A stretch of DNA of 64,000 bases from NCBI RefSeq assembly GCF_017347585.1, contig NZ_AP024480.1:1386001-1450000 (forward strand), given 5' to 3'. The stretch is from Caldicellulosiruptor diazotrophicus. GTDB lineage: Bacteria; Bacillota; Thermoanaerobacteria; Caldicellulosiruptorales; Caldicellulosiruptoraceae. The position numbers and the translations under genes are program-made. Of the stretch, positions 9,131-18,665 are shown one piece after another. The notes below the pieces were generated by a model that saw only the letters and a program-made list of their open reading frames with translations, was not told the origin of the DNA and did no database searches. Numbering within the stretch: the first letter of the stretch is position 1; each line of letters begins with the position of its first letter.

Positions 9131-9981
9131 TTCCCTTCACCAACTCTTCTTGCAATTACATTTGCAATGGTGTTTAAAATCATAATAATTACAAAAAGAA
9201 CAATACCTGTTGCAAAAAGCGCCTGAGCATGTTTACCAGATGCATAACCCATCTCTATTGCTATATTCCCTGTTAAGGTTCTTACCTGATCCAAAATACT
9301 ATTTGGTATTTTAGGGCTGTTCCCTGCTACCATAATAACAGCCATAGTCTCGCCAATTGCCCTTCCCATGCCAAGAATTATTGAAGCAATAATTCCAGAC
9401 TTTGCAGCAGGCAAAATAACCCCTTTTATTGTCTGCCAGTGAGTAGCACCAAGTGCTAAAGACCCTTCTTTATACTCTCTTGGAACAGACCTTATTGACA
9501 CTTCTGAGATGTTAATAATTGTTGGTAAAATCATAATCCCCAAAATAATAGAAGATGCCAAAATGGAAAAGCCAGAACCTCCTAAATATTTTCTTATCAA
9601 TGGGACCACAACAACAAGACCATAAAAGCCGTAAATCACAGAAGGAATTCCTGCTAATAGCTCAATAAATGGTCTTATAAGCCTTGATACCTTTTCATTT
9701 ACAAGTTCACCCAAAAATATTGCCGTTGCAATTCCAATTGGCACACCTATAATAATTGACCCCAAAGTAACATAAATCGAACCCAAAATCATAGGAAAAA
9801 TTCCAAATTTGCCACTCAAAGGTGCCCATTTTTTACCTAAGATAAAATTCCAAAGTCCATATTCTTTTATGATCATAAAACCTTCTTTGAAAATAAAAAC
9901 TGTTATAAGCAAAACAGAAATTACTGAAATTGCTGCAGCTACAAACAGAATAATCTCTATAGCACTTTTTCTTTTAGGCAT
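9127..9981 (-). CDS. pstC: Phosphate ABC transporter permease PstC
   Basis: This is the second membrane subunit of the Pst phosphate importer. It has 284 residues with about six transmembrane helices, the EAA loop EGSLALGATHWQTIKGVILPAAKSG, and GRAIGETMAVIMVAGN. It lies between pstS (31-bp gap upstream) and pstA (4-base overlap). The order pstS-pstC-pstA is standard. Expression is expected to rise under phosphate limitation through the Pho-box array ahead of pstS. Confidence 0.93.
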   Translation of the reverse strand: MPKRKSAIEIILFVAAAISVISVLLITVFIFKEGFMIIKEYGLWNFILGKKWAPLSGKFGIFPMILGSIYVTLGSIIIGVPIGIATAIFLGELVNEKVSRLIRPFIELLAGIPSVIYGFYGLVVVVPLIRKYLGGSGFSILASSIILGIMILPTIINISEVSIRSVPREYKEGSLALGATHWQTIKGVILPAAKSGIIASIILGMGRAIGETMAVIMVAGNSPKIPNSILDQVRTLTGNIAIEMGYASGKHAQALFATGIVLFVIIMILNTIANVIARRVGEGK

Positions 9982-10012
9982 AATAAATCCTACACCCCAT
10001 TACAGTAAAATA

Positions 10013-10831
10013 TTATCTTACTTTGATATAATGATACTTTTCTACAATAGTCTGCCCTTCATTACTCAATGCAAAATCAATAAATTCTTTTACAAGTCCC
10101 TGGGGTTCATCCTTTGTCAAAAATAAAAATGGCCTTTGAAGCTTATACTTGCCACTTTTTACATTATCCTCTGTAGCTTCCACTCCCTCTATTTTTACAG
10201 CTTTTACGCTTGAATCCAACACACCCATTGAGATATATCCTATTGCATTAGGATCTTGCGAAACAGATTGTTTTACTGCACCTGTCGATGGCTGAACAAC
10301 TGCAGAATCAGAAATTGAACTACCACCCATCACAAGTTCTTCAAATGCACCACGTGTTCCAGACCCCTCTTCTCGTGTTACAACAACAATTTGTGCATCT
10401 TTGCCACCAATATCCTTCCAATTTTTTATTTTACCTGTATATATGTCTTTTATCTGTTTTATTGTAAGATTTTCGATAGGATTTGTAGGATGCACAACAA
10501 CTGCAATACCATCTATTGCTATTTTATATTCATGAAGACCTTTTTCTTCTGGTTTCAACTCTCTTGAAGAGGTACCAATATCAGCAACTCCGTCTCTTGC
10601 TGATTTTATCCCAACACCAGAACCCCCGCCTTGGACCTCAATTTTGATATCAGGATGTTTTTCCATAAACGCCTTTGCCAAATCATCTGCCAATGGCTGA
10701 ACAGAGGTTGAACCTGCAACTGTAATCGAATTTTTAGATTTCTGAGCCTCACTTCCTACGTTTTTGCATCCAAAAAGAAGAATACTCAAAAGAGATAATA
10801 TAATCACAAGGACAAAAGATTTTTTGAACAT
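10013..10831 (-). CDS. pstS: Phosphate-binding lipoprotein PstS
   Basis: PstS captures phosphate outside the membrane and delivers it to PstCA. The 272-residue protein has a signal peptide with lipobox LLFGC. The binding-protein core follows, with phosphate-loop motifs TVAGSTSVQPLAD, GGGSGVG and TREEGSGTRGAFEE. The start is set at ATG 10831 (MFKKSF), with GGGGAG seven bases upstream. A GTG five codons earlier would overlap that ribosome site. It heads pstSCA. Confidence 0.94.
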   Translation of the reverse strand: MFKKSFVLVIILSLLSILLFGCKNVGSEAQKSKNSITVAGSTSVQPLADDLAKAFMEKHPDIKIEVQGGGSGVGIKSARDGVADIGTSSRELKPEEKGLHEYKIAIDGIAVVVHPTNPIENLTIKQIKDIYTGKIKNWKDIGGKDAQIVVVTREEGSGTRGAFEELVMGGSSISDSAVVQPSTGAVKQSVSQDPNAIGYISMGVLDSSVKAVKIEGVEATEDNVKSGKYKLQRPFLFLTKDEPQGLVKEFIDFALSNEGQTIVEKYHYIKVR

Positions 10832-10886
10832 CTTTTCACTCCCCACTATAATTTTTACATATTATTTTTACCCTTATGCTTTTTGT

Positions 10887-10948
10887 ATATTACAATTTTA
10901 CATAACTAATGTTAAATCAAATTAAAATGAATGTTAAATCTATGTTAA
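10887..10948 (-). promoter_or_regulatory. pstS promoter with four-unit Pho-box array
   Basis: On the plus strand TGTTAA occurs at 10910, 10932 and 10943, with a degenerate copy (ATTAAA) at 10921. These are exactly 11-bp steps. Read on the minus strand they are TTAACA direct repeats with 5-bp spacers, the PhoP box arrangement known from Bacillus. A minus-strand TAATAT (plus 10887-10892) lies downstream as a possible -10 element. PhoP control of pstSCA is strongly suggested. Confidence 0.8.
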
Positions 10949-10954
10949 ATACCT

Positions 10955-11980
10955 TCAAAGTCTGCTAATATCAATTACAGTCTCCATAGATTCTGTAATT
11001 ATCTTTATCTTATCAACCTCTTCGTTGCTACATAAAACCTCAATTTCAGCATGAGAAAAGTGCTGCTTAAACCTTCTAATATTACTTTTTTTCTGTCCCA
11101 CAAATTTCGAGTAGTTCTTAGAATGTACTACAAACAAAACTTTAGAAAATTTTTGCTTTTGTAATTTTTGGGCAACCATACTGAATATTATCTCTGAGTC
11201 TACAAGCTCACCAAACGAAGGATGAAAAGGTCCTGCTAAAACTTTTGCATCGTAATTTATCTCTTCTGTTGGCTGAAGCCCAACTCTAATAACATTAATA
11301 CCATTTTCTATAAATATATACTTTATATGGCTACATCTTTCTACTGCCTCATTTAAAGAAAGAGGCTTATATTCTCCTCTTTGGTACATCTTTGCAAGAT
11401 AAGTACCTTCTATGACAAGAGTTGGATAAATTCTTGCAATGTCTGGCGAAAAACTGGTCAATATCTTTGCTGTTTCAATGTCCATCTCATATGCTGATTT
11501 TGGAAGCCCTACCATAACTTGAACTCCAAGTAAAAACCCAAACCTTTTTATCATTTCCATTGCATTTTTGCTATGCTCAGTTGTGTGTCCTCTTGCACAT
11601 GCATTTAAAACATGGTCAAACATGCTTTGGATTCCAAGTTCTATTGTTTTCACGTTGTAAAGTTTTAATAATCTTAATCTCTCCTCATCAATATAGTCAG
11701 GTCTTGTGGAAATACGAATACTTTTTATTCTTTTAAAATTACTAGCAAGTTCAAGCAATTTTTTTTGAAAATCTATATCGATGGCAGTAAAATTGCCACC
11801 ATAATATGCAAGTTCAACCTCCTCATCCAAATTAATTTTCAATCCTTGTTCAATCTGCCTTTTTATTCTGTCCAAACTTACCTCTTCTTTTTCTCCAGAT
11901 ATTGTTTTTTGATTGCAAAATATACAGTTAAAAGGACAGGCATACTGAGGAATAAATATGGGTAAAATCCTATATTTCAT
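10955..11980 (-). CDS. Radical SAM protein, Elp3-like core
   Basis: This 341-residue enzyme has a radical SAM cluster motif near the N-terminus (CPFNCIFCNQ, the CxxxCxxC pattern) and TIM-barrel segments YGGNFTAID, RISTRPDYI, ELGIQSM and QVMVGLPKS. These resemble the core of Elp3 and coproporphyrinogen-oxidase-like proteins. It lacks the acetyltransferase domain of true Elp3. Similar genes often sit beside rnc and smc in Firmicutes, but the substrate is not known to me. It overlaps the rnc stop by four bases and is last in its transcription unit, just before the pst promoter. Confidence 0.8.
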   Translation of the reverse strand: MKYRILPIFIPQYACPFNCIFCNQKTISGEKEEVSLDRIKRQIEQGLKINLDEEVELAYYGGNFTAIDIDFQKKLLELASNFKRIKSIRISTRPDYIDEERLRLLKLYNVKTIELGIQSMFDHVLNACARGHTTEHSKNAMEMIKRFGFLLGVQVMVGLPKSAYEMDIETAKILTSFSPDIARIYPTLVIEGTYLAKMYQRGEYKPLSLNEAVERCSHIKYIFIENGINVIRVGLQPTEEINYDAKVLAGPFHPSFGELVDSEIIFSMVAQKLQKQKFSKVLFVVHSKNYSKFVGQKKSNIRRFKQHFSHAEIEVLCSNEEVDKIKIITESMETVIDISRL

Positions 11981-12657
11981 TCCTCTTGTTCCCCCATTTT
12001 AAGCAAGAATTTATACGCTGCATCCTGCTGAGCTTCTTTTTTAGAAGAGCCATATCCTTCAGAAACCTTTTTATCATCAACGAAAAGCTCTGACTTAAAA
12101 TATTTCTTTTCAATTATTTCATAATCTTTGTATGCAATCTCTTTTTGCCCTTCTCTTTGCATAATCTCTTGAAGTTTTGTCTTGTAATCGTAAAAAAGCT
12201 TACCTGATATAGCTTTTTGAATGTAAGGTTTAAGCAGATTAACAATAATCTTCTCAAGCTTATCAAATCCAGATTCAATAAAAATTGCTCCAAAAATAGC
12301 TTCAACCACATCTGCTAAAATAAATTTGTTCTCATTAAATTTTTCCATTTTTTCACGTTTTCCAAAAATTATATGATTTTTGATACTCAGTTTTTCTGCA
12401 ACATCTGATAATGTCTGACTGCACACAACTGCAGATCTTATATTGGTAAGTTCACCTTCCGAAAGGTCAGGAAAATTGACAAACAAATATTTGCTCACAA
12501 CAAGTTCTAAAGCTGCATCACCAAGAAATTCAAGTCTCTCATAGCAGTTTTTGTTACTATGTGTTGCTGATTTATGAGTAAGCGCAAGTTTCAATAGATT
12601 TTTATCCTTAAATTTATATCCCAAAGCGTTTTCAATTTCTTCCATTTTAATATCCAT
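11977..12657 (-). CDS. rnc: Ribonuclease III
   Basis: RNase III cleaves double-stranded RNA, maturing 16S/23S rRNA and processing structured mRNAs. The 226-residue protein has the catalytic signature ERLEFLGDAALEL (about 40-52) and the second acidic cluster LADVVEAIFGAIFIESG. A C-terminal double-stranded RNA-binding domain follows (about 155-222), with GYGSSKKEAQQDAAYKFL. It follows the fab operon after a strong hairpin, an arrangement common in Gram-positives, and is coupled to the radical SAM gene. Confidence 0.96.
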   Translation of the reverse strand: MDIKMEEIENALGYKFKDKNLLKLALTHKSATHSNKNCYERLEFLGDAALELVVSKYLFVNFPDLSEGELTNIRSAVVCSQTLSDVAEKLSIKNHIIFGKREKMEKFNENKFILADVVEAIFGAIFIESGFDKLEKIIVNLLKPYIQKAISGKLFYDYKTKLQEIMQREGQKEIAYKDYEIIEKKYFKSELFVDDKKVSEGYGSSKKEAQQDAAYKFLLKMGEQEE

Positions 12658-12699
12658 GCCTCTCCTTTCTTAAAAAATCTTTATGTCAACAAATACAAA

Positions 12700-12732
12700 A
12701 TGCCCCAATTTTTTTATTTAAAATTGGGGCAT
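12700..12732 (-). terminator. Terminator between fabF and rnc
   Basis: ATGCCCCAATTTT pairs with AAAATTGGGGCAT, a 13-bp perfect stem, followed on the minus strand by TTTTG. It closes the fab operon, so rnc needs read-through or its own promoter. Confidence 0.8.
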
Positions 12733-12738
12733 TATTTT

Positions 12739-13977
12739 TTATTCTCGGTACTTCTTTAGAACAAGAACAGCATTGTGACCTCCAAAACCGAAAGAGTTTG
12801 TCATAGCATATTCTATAGGCCTTTCTTTACCTTGATTAACAGTATAATCCAAATCGCACTCTTCATCTTTGGTTGCATAGTTAATTGTGGGTGGAACATA
12901 TTGATTATATATTGCCAATGTAGTTATTAACGTTTCCACTGCCCCAGCAGCGCCAAGCCAGTGCCCTGTCATAGACTTTGTGGAGCTTATTGAAAGTTTA
13001 TATGCATGTTCTCCAAACAACTTCTTAATTGCAAGTGTTTCGTATTTATCATTATAAGGTGTGGAAGTACCATGGGCGTTTATATAATCTATCTTTTCCG
13101 GTTCAATTCCCGCATCTTTTATTGCTTTTTGCATTGCAAGCATAGGCCCTTCTCCTTCTGGGTCAGGCGCTGTAATGTGATATGCATCATCTGATGCACC
13201 ATATCCAACAACCTCAGCATATATTTTAGCTCCTCGCTTTTTCGCATGTTCAAGCTCTTCTAAGATAAGTATCGCTCCACCTTCGCCCATTACAAAACCG
13301 TCCCTGTCTTTATCAAATGGTCTGCAAGCTGAATTTGGATCAGGGTTTGTTGACATTGCTTTCATAGCACAAAAACCTGCAAACGAAAGTGGGGTGATTG
13401 CCGCCTCAGACCCGCCAGTGACAATCACATCAGCATAGTCTTGCTGAATCATTCTAAATGCCTCTCCAATTGCATGTGCAGAAGATGCACATGCTGTGAC
13501 AATTGTCTCATTTATACCTTTGAACCCATACGTTATTGCAATATGTCCTGCTGCAATATTTGCTATCATCATTGGAACAAAGAACGGACTTACCCTCGAT
13601 GGTCCTTTTTCTCTCAAGATATTTGCTTGTTCCTCTAATGTCTCAATTCCCCCAATGCCACTTCCTATTACCACACCAACTTTTGTCTTGTCAATATTTT
13701 CTAAATTGAGATTGCTATCTTCAATTGCAAGTTTTGTTGCTGCTAAAGCAAAGTGTGTGAACCTGTCCATTCTTCGTGCTTCTTTTTTGTCTATGTAATT
13801 TGTTGGGTCAAAGTTTACAATCTCTGCAGCAACCCTTGTAGGAAAATTTGAAATGTCAAATCTCTCAACAACCTTAATACCATTTTTCCCATTTTTAATA
13901 GAATTCCAAAATGTATCTATATCAAATCCTAAAGAGGATATAACTCCCAGTCCAGTTATCACAACTCTTCTTTTCAT
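12739..13977 (-). CDS. fabF: 3-oxoacyl-ACP synthase II
   Basis: FabF (KAS II) condenses malonyl-ACP with a growing acyl-ACP in each round of fatty acid elongation. It has 412 residues and the complete Cys-His-His set: C163 in [11 protein letters not shown], a His in [11 protein letters not shown] and a His in [14 protein letters not shown]. The glycine-rich tail [14 protein letters not shown] is typical. It is the last gene of the fapR operon, separated from acpP by a perfect hairpin. Confidence 0.97.
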   Translation of the reverse strand: MKRRVVITGLGVISSLGFDIDTFWNSIKNGKNGIKVVERFDISNFPTRVAAEIVNFDPTNYIDKKEARRMDRFTHFALAATKLAIEDSNLNLENIDKTKVGVVIGSGIGGIETLEEQANILREKGPSRVSPFFVPMMIANIAAGHIAITYGFKGINETIVTACASSAHAIGEAFRMIQQDYADVIVTGGSEAAITPLSFAGFCAMKAMSTNPDPNSACRPFDKDRDGFVMGEGGAILILEELEHAKKRGAKIYAEVVGYGASDDAYHITAPDPEGEGPMLAMQKAIKDAGIEPEKIDYINAHGTSTPYNDKYETLAIKKLFGEHAYKLSISSTKSMTGHWLGAAGAVETLITTLAIYNQYVPPTINYATKDEECDLDYTVNQGKERPIEYAMTNSFGFGGHNAVLVLKKYRE

Positions 13978-14017
13978 TCAAGTTTACCTCCTAAACACTT
14001 AAAAGTTGAATACTTTA

Positions 14018-14046
14018 CCCCTGCTTTTAAACTTTAAAAGCAGGGG
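14018..14046 (-). terminator. Hairpin between acpP and fabF (partial terminator or stabiliser)
   Basis: CCCCTGCTTTTAAA and TTTAAAAGCAGGGG are perfect inverted arms around a single base. On the minus strand no T-run follows immediately, so it may act as a 3' stability element or leaky terminator that favours acpP. Confidence 0.6.
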
Positions 14047-14056
14047 CAAGCATTCT

Positions 14057-14293
14057 TTATTGATGCTCTTCAATATATTTTACTGCATCTGCTACTGTTC
14101 TAATTTTCTCTGCATCCTCATCTGGAATTTCAATACCAAACTCTTCCTCAAGCTCCATGATAAGCTCAACAATGTCCAGCGAATCTGCACCAAGGTCATC
14201 TAAAAAGGAAGACTCAGGTGTTATCTTGTCTTCTTCAATATCGAGTTTGTCTGCTATAATCTTTTTTACCTTTTCAAAAATTTCACTGTTCAC
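14057..14293 (-). CDS. acpP: Acyl carrier protein
   Basis: ACP carries acyl intermediates on a 4'-phosphopantetheine arm. The 78-residue acidic protein has the attachment motif [10 protein letters not shown], with the modified serine at about S38. The start is GTG 14293 (NSEIFEK follows), seven bases after GGAGGTG. A longer frame begins at a TTG that overlaps this ribosome site. It lies between fabG and fabF, with a strong hairpin just after it, as expected for a protein needed in large excess. Confidence 0.96.
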   Translation of the reverse strand: MNSEIFEKVKKIIADKLDIEEDKITPESSFLDDLGADSLDIVELIMELEEEFGIEIPDEDAEKIRTVADAVKYIEEHQ

Positions 14294-14349
14294 AAAAAAC
14301 ACCTCCAAAAATTTTGTATTTTTTATAATCGCTCTACTTAAGAATATTA

Positions 14350-15096
14350 TTACATAATCATCCCACCGTCAACAACAATAACTTGCCCAGTAATATAGGA
14401 TGAAAGGTTTGAGGCAAGAAAAAGTGCTACATTTGCCACCTCATCAGCCTCACCAAAACGACCAAGTGGGATGGAAGAAAGCATACTTTCTTTTATCTTG
14501 TCACTTAAAACCTCTGTCATATCAGTTTTGATAAAACCAGGGGCTATTGCGTTTACCCTGATATTTCGGGATGCAAGTTCTTTTGCCAGCGACTTCGTAA
14601 GACCTATTATTCCAGCTTTTGACGCTGCATAATTTGCCTGTCCCATATTGCCTGCAATTCCTACAACAGATGATATATTAATTATATTACCAAACCGCTG
14701 TTTTACCATAATCTTGGCAGCTGCTCTTGCGCACAAAAACGCTCCTTTTAGGTTTATCGCAATAACTTTGTCAAAATCCTCCTCATTCATTCTAAGAATT
14801 AGAGCATCTTTTGTAACCCCTGCGTTGTTAACAAGTATATCGATCTTTCCAAACTCTTTTTCCGCTTGTGAAAACATCTGATTTACCTCATCTGGATTTG
14901 AAACATCACATTTTATCATTATCGCTTTTGTTCCTATTTTTTCTATTTCTTCTTTCAAACTTTCTGCTTGGGACTGACTTGACGAGTAGTTAATAATTAC
15001 ATTTGCTCCATTTTGAGCAAATTTTAAGGCAATTGCTTTTCCAATTCCTCTTGAAGCTCCTGTGATGAGCGCCACTTTATCTTTCAAAAGTTCCAT
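14350..15096 (-). CDS. fabG: 3-oxoacyl-ACP reductase
   Basis: FabG is the NADPH-dependent short-chain dehydrogenase that reduces 3-oxoacyl-ACP to 3-hydroxyacyl-ACP. The 248-residue protein shows [12 protein letters not shown] (cofactor loop), NNAGVTKD, the catalytic NISSVVG serine, YAASKAG (Tyr and Lys) and the FabG-typical [10 protein letters not shown]. It sits between fabD and acpP, the standard order. Confidence 0.96.
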   Translation of the reverse strand: MELLKDKVALITGASRGIGKAIALKFAQNGANVIINYSSSQSQAESLKEEIEKIGTKAIMIKCDVSNPDEVNQMFSQAEKEFGKIDILVNNAGVTKDALILRMNEEDFDKVIAINLKGAFLCARAAAKIMVKQRFGNIINISSVVGIAGNMGQANYAASKAGIIGLTKSLAKELASRNIRVNAIAPGFIKTDMTEVLSDKIKESMLSSIPLGRFGEADEVANVALFLASNLSSYITGQVIVVDGGMIM

Positions 15097-15137
15097 AATT
15101 TAAAATCCTCCTATAACAAAATCTTATGAATGGCAAG

Positions 15138-16049
15138 TTAAAGATTATTCATATCATCAACCTTGTTAATGCTTATAATTTTAACATCCTTTTTTATCTT
15201 TTTTACAAGACCACTTAAAGTGGTTCCAGGTCCTATCTCTACAAATGTATCAAACCCATCTTCCAAAAGCCTGTTTACACATCCAAGGAAGTTTACAGTA
15301 GTATAAACCTGTCTTTCTAAAAGGTCTACAATATTTTCTTTTTTCATATAATCTGCTGTAACATTTGATACGACTGGGATTTGAGGTTCTTTTATGTCAA
15401 TTTCTAATAAGTGTCTCTTCAGCTTCTCTCCTGCACCCTTAATAAGACTGCTGTGAAACGGGGCAGAAACGTTAAGTTCCACACATCTTTTTGCTCCCTT
15501 TTGCTTTGCAATCTCCATTGCAAAATACACAGCTTGTTTTTCTCCTGAAATCACTGTCTGTTCAGGAGAATTAATGTTTGAAATTTCAACAACTCCCTTC
15601 TCGTTTGCTATTCTACAAACTTCTTTCACATCTTCTACTGACAAACCCAAAACAGCCGCCATTGCCCCTATACCTTCAGGCACCTCATTTTGCATATATT
15701 CTCCTCTTTTTGAAACAAGCCACACTGCAGTTTTAAAATCAATACAACCAGATACAACAAGCGCAGAGTACTCTCCTAAGCTTTGGCCAAATACAGCATT
15801 AGGTTCCAGTCTGTCTTTCACAGCTTCGTATATTGCAACTGAGGTTGTAAGAATTGCAGGCTGAGTAATTCTTGTAAGTTTCAGTTCCTCTTCAGGACCA
15901 TTGAAAACAATATTTTTCAAATCAAAATCCAAAGCTTCATTTGCTAAATCAAAAATCATTTTAGAAGCATCAAAATTTTGATAAAAATCATAACCCATGC
16001 TAACAAATTGCGCCCCTTGACCAGGAAACATAACTGCTAACTTTCCCAC
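15138..16049 (-). CDS. fabD: Malonyl CoA-ACP transacylase
   Basis: FabD moves malonyl from CoA to ACP. The 303-residue protein has FPGQGAQ near the start, the nucleophile motif GQSLGEYSAL (Ser90), and the catalytic His in APFHSSL. The common GHSLGE motif has Gln in place of His beside the serine, a known variation. It lies 18 bp after fabH; no enoyl-ACP reductase gene intervenes here, although fabK often occupies this position in clostridia. Confidence 0.95.
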   Translation of the reverse strand: MGKLAVMFPGQGAQFVSMGYDFYQNFDASKMIFDLANEALDFDLKNIVFNGPEEELKLTRITQPAILTTSVAIYEAVKDRLEPNAVFGQSLGEYSALVVSGCIDFKTAVWLVSKRGEYMQNEVPEGIGAMAAVLGLSVEDVKEVCRIANEKGVVEISNINSPEQTVISGEKQAVYFAMEIAKQKGAKRCVELNVSAPFHSSLIKGAGEKLKRHLLEIDIKEPQIPVVSNVTADYMKKENIVDLLERQVYTTVNFLGCVNRLLEDGFDTFVEIGPGTTLSGLVKKIKKDVKIISINKVDDMNNL

Positions 16050-16067
16050 TTTTTATATCTCTCCTTT

Positions 16068-17054
16068 CTATATCCATTTAACAGCACAAGCTGCCCATGT
16101 AAGACCTCCACCGAATCCAACAAGTACAATCTTGTCACCTTTTTTTATCTTTCCTTCTTCTATTGCCTCATCAAGTGCAATTGGGATTGATGCAGCAGAT
16201 GTATTACCATATTTGTGCAGATTAACAAACACCTTTTCCATTGGAATTTTTAGCCTTTTTGCAGCACTTTCGATTATCCTTATATTTGCTTGATGGGGTA
16301 TGAAAACATCAATATCTGAAGAAGATAGACCAACCTTTTCCAAAACTTTTTCAACTGCGTATGGCATTATTTTAACAGCAAACTTATAAACTTCATTCCC
16401 GTCCATATAGATTTTTCTGAAGTTTGGCGTGTCTTTGTATTGAGAATAGCTCAAATCACTGAGCCCAAACGCATGACAGTAAAGTAAAAGCCCGTTTTCC
16501 CCATCACTTCCAAGCTCAAACCCTAAAATACCTTCTTCGCTTGAAGCTGTTAAAATAGCAGCACCTGCCCCATCACCAAAAAGCACACATGTGGACCTGT
16601 CAGACCAATTAGTTATCTTAGAGAGTGCTTCAGCACCTATAACGAGAGCTGTTTTGCAAAACCCGTTTTGAATAAATTGAGTAGCAATTGCCATACCATA
16701 AATAAAACCTGAACATGCTGCGGATATGTCAAAAGCAAACGCATTTTTAAGTTTTAACTCTTTTTGGACAAGGCACGCTGTTGAAGGAAAAAACATCTCA
16801 GGAGTTACTGTTGCAACAACTACAAGGTCAACCTCATCTGGTAAAATCCCTGCCTTTTGCATAGCATTTCTTGCCGCTTGGACTGCTAAGTCGGTTGTAG
16901 AAAGTTTTCCGTCAACTACCCTTCTTTCTTTTATACCTGTTCGCTGGGTTATCCATTCATCAGATGTCTCAACTATCTTCTCCAAATCATGGTTGGTTAA
17001 AATTCTCTCAGGGACAAATCTTCCTGTCGAAAGAATTCTGACATTTTGTTTCAT
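16068..17054 (-). CDS. fabH: 3-oxoacyl-ACP synthase III
   Basis: FabH starts fatty acid synthesis by condensing an acyl-CoA primer with malonyl-ACP. The 328-residue product has the Cys-His-Asn triad: C114 in AACSGFIYG, His in PHQANIRI and Asn in YGNTSAAS. The [12 protein letters not shown] segment (about 35-46) is diagnostic of FabH. It begins three bases after the plsX stop. Confidence 0.96.
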   Translation of the reverse strand: MKQNVRILSTGRFVPERILTNHDLEKIVETSDEWITQRTGIKERRVVDGKLSTTDLAVQAARNAMQKAGILPDEVDLVVVATVTPEMFFPSTACLVQKELKLKNAFAFDISAACSGFIYGMAIATQFIQNGFCKTALVIGAEALSKITNWSDRSTCVLFGDGAGAAILTASSEEGILGFELGSDGENGLLLYCHAFGLSDLSYSQYKDTPNFRKIYMDGNEVYKFAVKIMPYAVEKVLEKVGLSSSDIDVFIPHQANIRIIESAAKRLKIPMEKVFVNLHKYGNTSAASIPIALDEAIEEGKIKKGDKIVLVGFGGGLTWAACAVKWI

Positions 17055-17057
17055 TCT

Positions 17058-18062
17058 TTAGACCTCGCTTTCGGCTGTGATTTCTTCTTTAAGTAATGCT
17101 AATACATTATTCTTATAAAAAGACTTTGCTTGATGTATTCCGCTGAAAATTGCCTGGCTGTCTGATGCACCATGACACTTTACTATTATCCCATCTATCC
17201 CCAAAAGAGGAGCTCCTCCTACTTCCTTATAATCGTATTTACCTTTTAATCTTTTGAGGTATGGCTTTAACAAAAGTCCACCAATTTTTGACCTAAAACT
17301 TGATTTTGCAATATCTTTTAAGATATCAAAAAACAAAAGTCCCATTCCCTCTGTAAGCTTCAAAACTATATTGCCAACAAATCCATCACACACAACTATA
17401 TCAGGTGGTGAAAATGGCAAGCTTCTTGCCTCAACATTTCCTACAAAGTTAATATTCTTTGCACTTTTTAAAAGATCATATGACTGTTTTGAAAGGTCAT
17501 TGCCTTTATTTTCTTCTGTACCTATATTCAAAAGCCCGACTGTCGGGTTTTTCTTGCCAAGTACCTTACTTACATACACTGTTGCCATTTGAGCAAACTG
17601 CAAAATATTTATTGGTCTGCAATCTGTGTTTGAACCAACATCAATTAAAAGGTATTGCCCGTCTTTATAAGGAAGCCGGGTTGTCAAGGCAGGCCTATCT
17701 ATCCCTTTGATTCTTCCAACAATCAAAAGTCCACCTGCCATCAAAGCACCAGTGCTTCCTGCTGATACAAAAGCATCAACCTTGCCTTCTTTCAAGTACT
17801 GCAAACCCACTACAATAGAAGAGTCTTTCTTTTGCCTTATTGCTTTTACTGGCTCATCTTCAAATTCTATCTTTTCTTTGCAATCTATTATCTCCACTTT
17901 ATCCAGAAACTGCACCTTTTGAGCACATTCTTTTTCAATAATGCTTCTGTCGCCAAAAATTACCACTTCGTCATCCTGATTTTGATTTAAATAGAGTGCA
18001 ACGCCCTCTATAACTGCATGTGGTGCGTTGTCACCACCCATTGCATCAATGCCAATTCTCAT
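17058..18062 (-). CDS. plsX: Phosphate acyltransferase PlsX
   Basis: PlsX converts acyl-ACP to acyl-phosphate, the acyl donor for PlsY in phospholipid synthesis. The 334-residue protein begins RIGIDAMGGDNAP and contains SAGSTGALMAGG, LIDVGSN, CDGFVGN and a C-terminal GAPLLGIDG, all characteristic. It sits between fapR and fabH, the widely conserved fapR-plsX-fab arrangement that links phospholipid and fatty acid synthesis. Confidence 0.96.
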   Translation of the reverse strand: MRIGIDAMGGDNAPHAVIEGVALYLNQNQDDEVVIFGDRSIIEKECAQKVQFLDKVEIIDCKEKIEFEDEPVKAIRQKKDSSIVVGLQYLKEGKVDAFVSAGSTGALMAGGLLIVGRIKGIDRPALTTRLPYKDGQYLLIDVGSNTDCRPINILQFAQMATVYVSKVLGKKNPTVGLLNIGTEENKGNDLSKQSYDLLKSAKNINFVGNVEARSLPFSPPDIVVCDGFVGNIVLKLTEGMGLLFFDILKDIAKSSFRSKIGGLLLKPYLKRLKGKYDYKEVGGAPLLGIDGIIVKCHGASDSQAIFSGIHQAKSFYKNNVLALLKEEITAESEV

Positions 18063-18076
18063 GTTTTACTACACTC

Positions 18077-18649
18077 CTATTTTTCTACTGTCTCTTCATT
18101 CAATGCAACAAGTATAAATTTACCCCTAAAAACCTCTTCATTATTTCTCTTGATGAATACCCATACTATATATTTATTATTTCTTTTCTTTTTCAGCTCA
18201 GCTCTTGCAACAAGCCTATCATTTGCAAAAACTGGTGTTTTATACTTTATATTTGCCACTCCAATCAATGCTGCTTTTGCATCAATAACAGACATGGCAA
18301 CCGACTCAGCAAAAGCATAGATGTACTGGCCTTTGACCATATTACTATTGGTAAAGGTCATCCACAGCTCTGGCTCAAATGTTGCAATAGCAAAATTTTC
18401 AAGATCTATGTCAATAATCTCACCCACAACATCTCGCGGTGAGATTGTCTTGAGCTTAGATATACTTTCTTTCGCCATTTCCTTTATTCTCTCTCGGACT
18501 TCTTTAATATCCAAAATTGCCCTGTCAAGCCTTATTGTCTGGACCGAACATCCAAATTCACTAGCTAATTCCTCATCTGTTATAAAAGGATTTTCTTTTA
18601 TTCTTTGAAGTAAAAGTCTGTGCCTTTCTTTCCTTGATAGCTTTGCCAT
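18077..18649 (-). CDS. fapR: Fatty acid and phospholipid biosynthesis repressor FapR
   Basis: FapR represses lipid synthesis genes and is released by malonyl-CoA. The 190-residue protein has an N-terminal DeoR-like helix-turn-helix (ITDEELASEFGCSVQTIRLDR, about 18-40) and a C-terminal hot-dog domain with GVANIKYKTPVFANDRLVARAE, the malonyl-CoA-binding part. It heads the plsX-fab operon. A near-perfect 32-bp palindrome just downstream of its promoter matches a FapR operator, so it probably represses itself and the whole operon. Confidence 0.94.
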   Translation of the reverse strand: MAKLSRKERHRLLLQRIKENPFITDEELASEFGCSVQTIRLDRAILDIKEVRERIKEMAKESISKLKTISPRDVVGEIIDIDLENFAIATFEPELWMTFTNSNMVKGQYIYAFAESVAMSVIDAKAALIGVANIKYKTPVFANDRLVARAELKKKRNNKYIVWVFIKRNNEEVFRGKFILVALNEETVEK

Positions 18650-18665
18650 AATTTTATCACCATAA

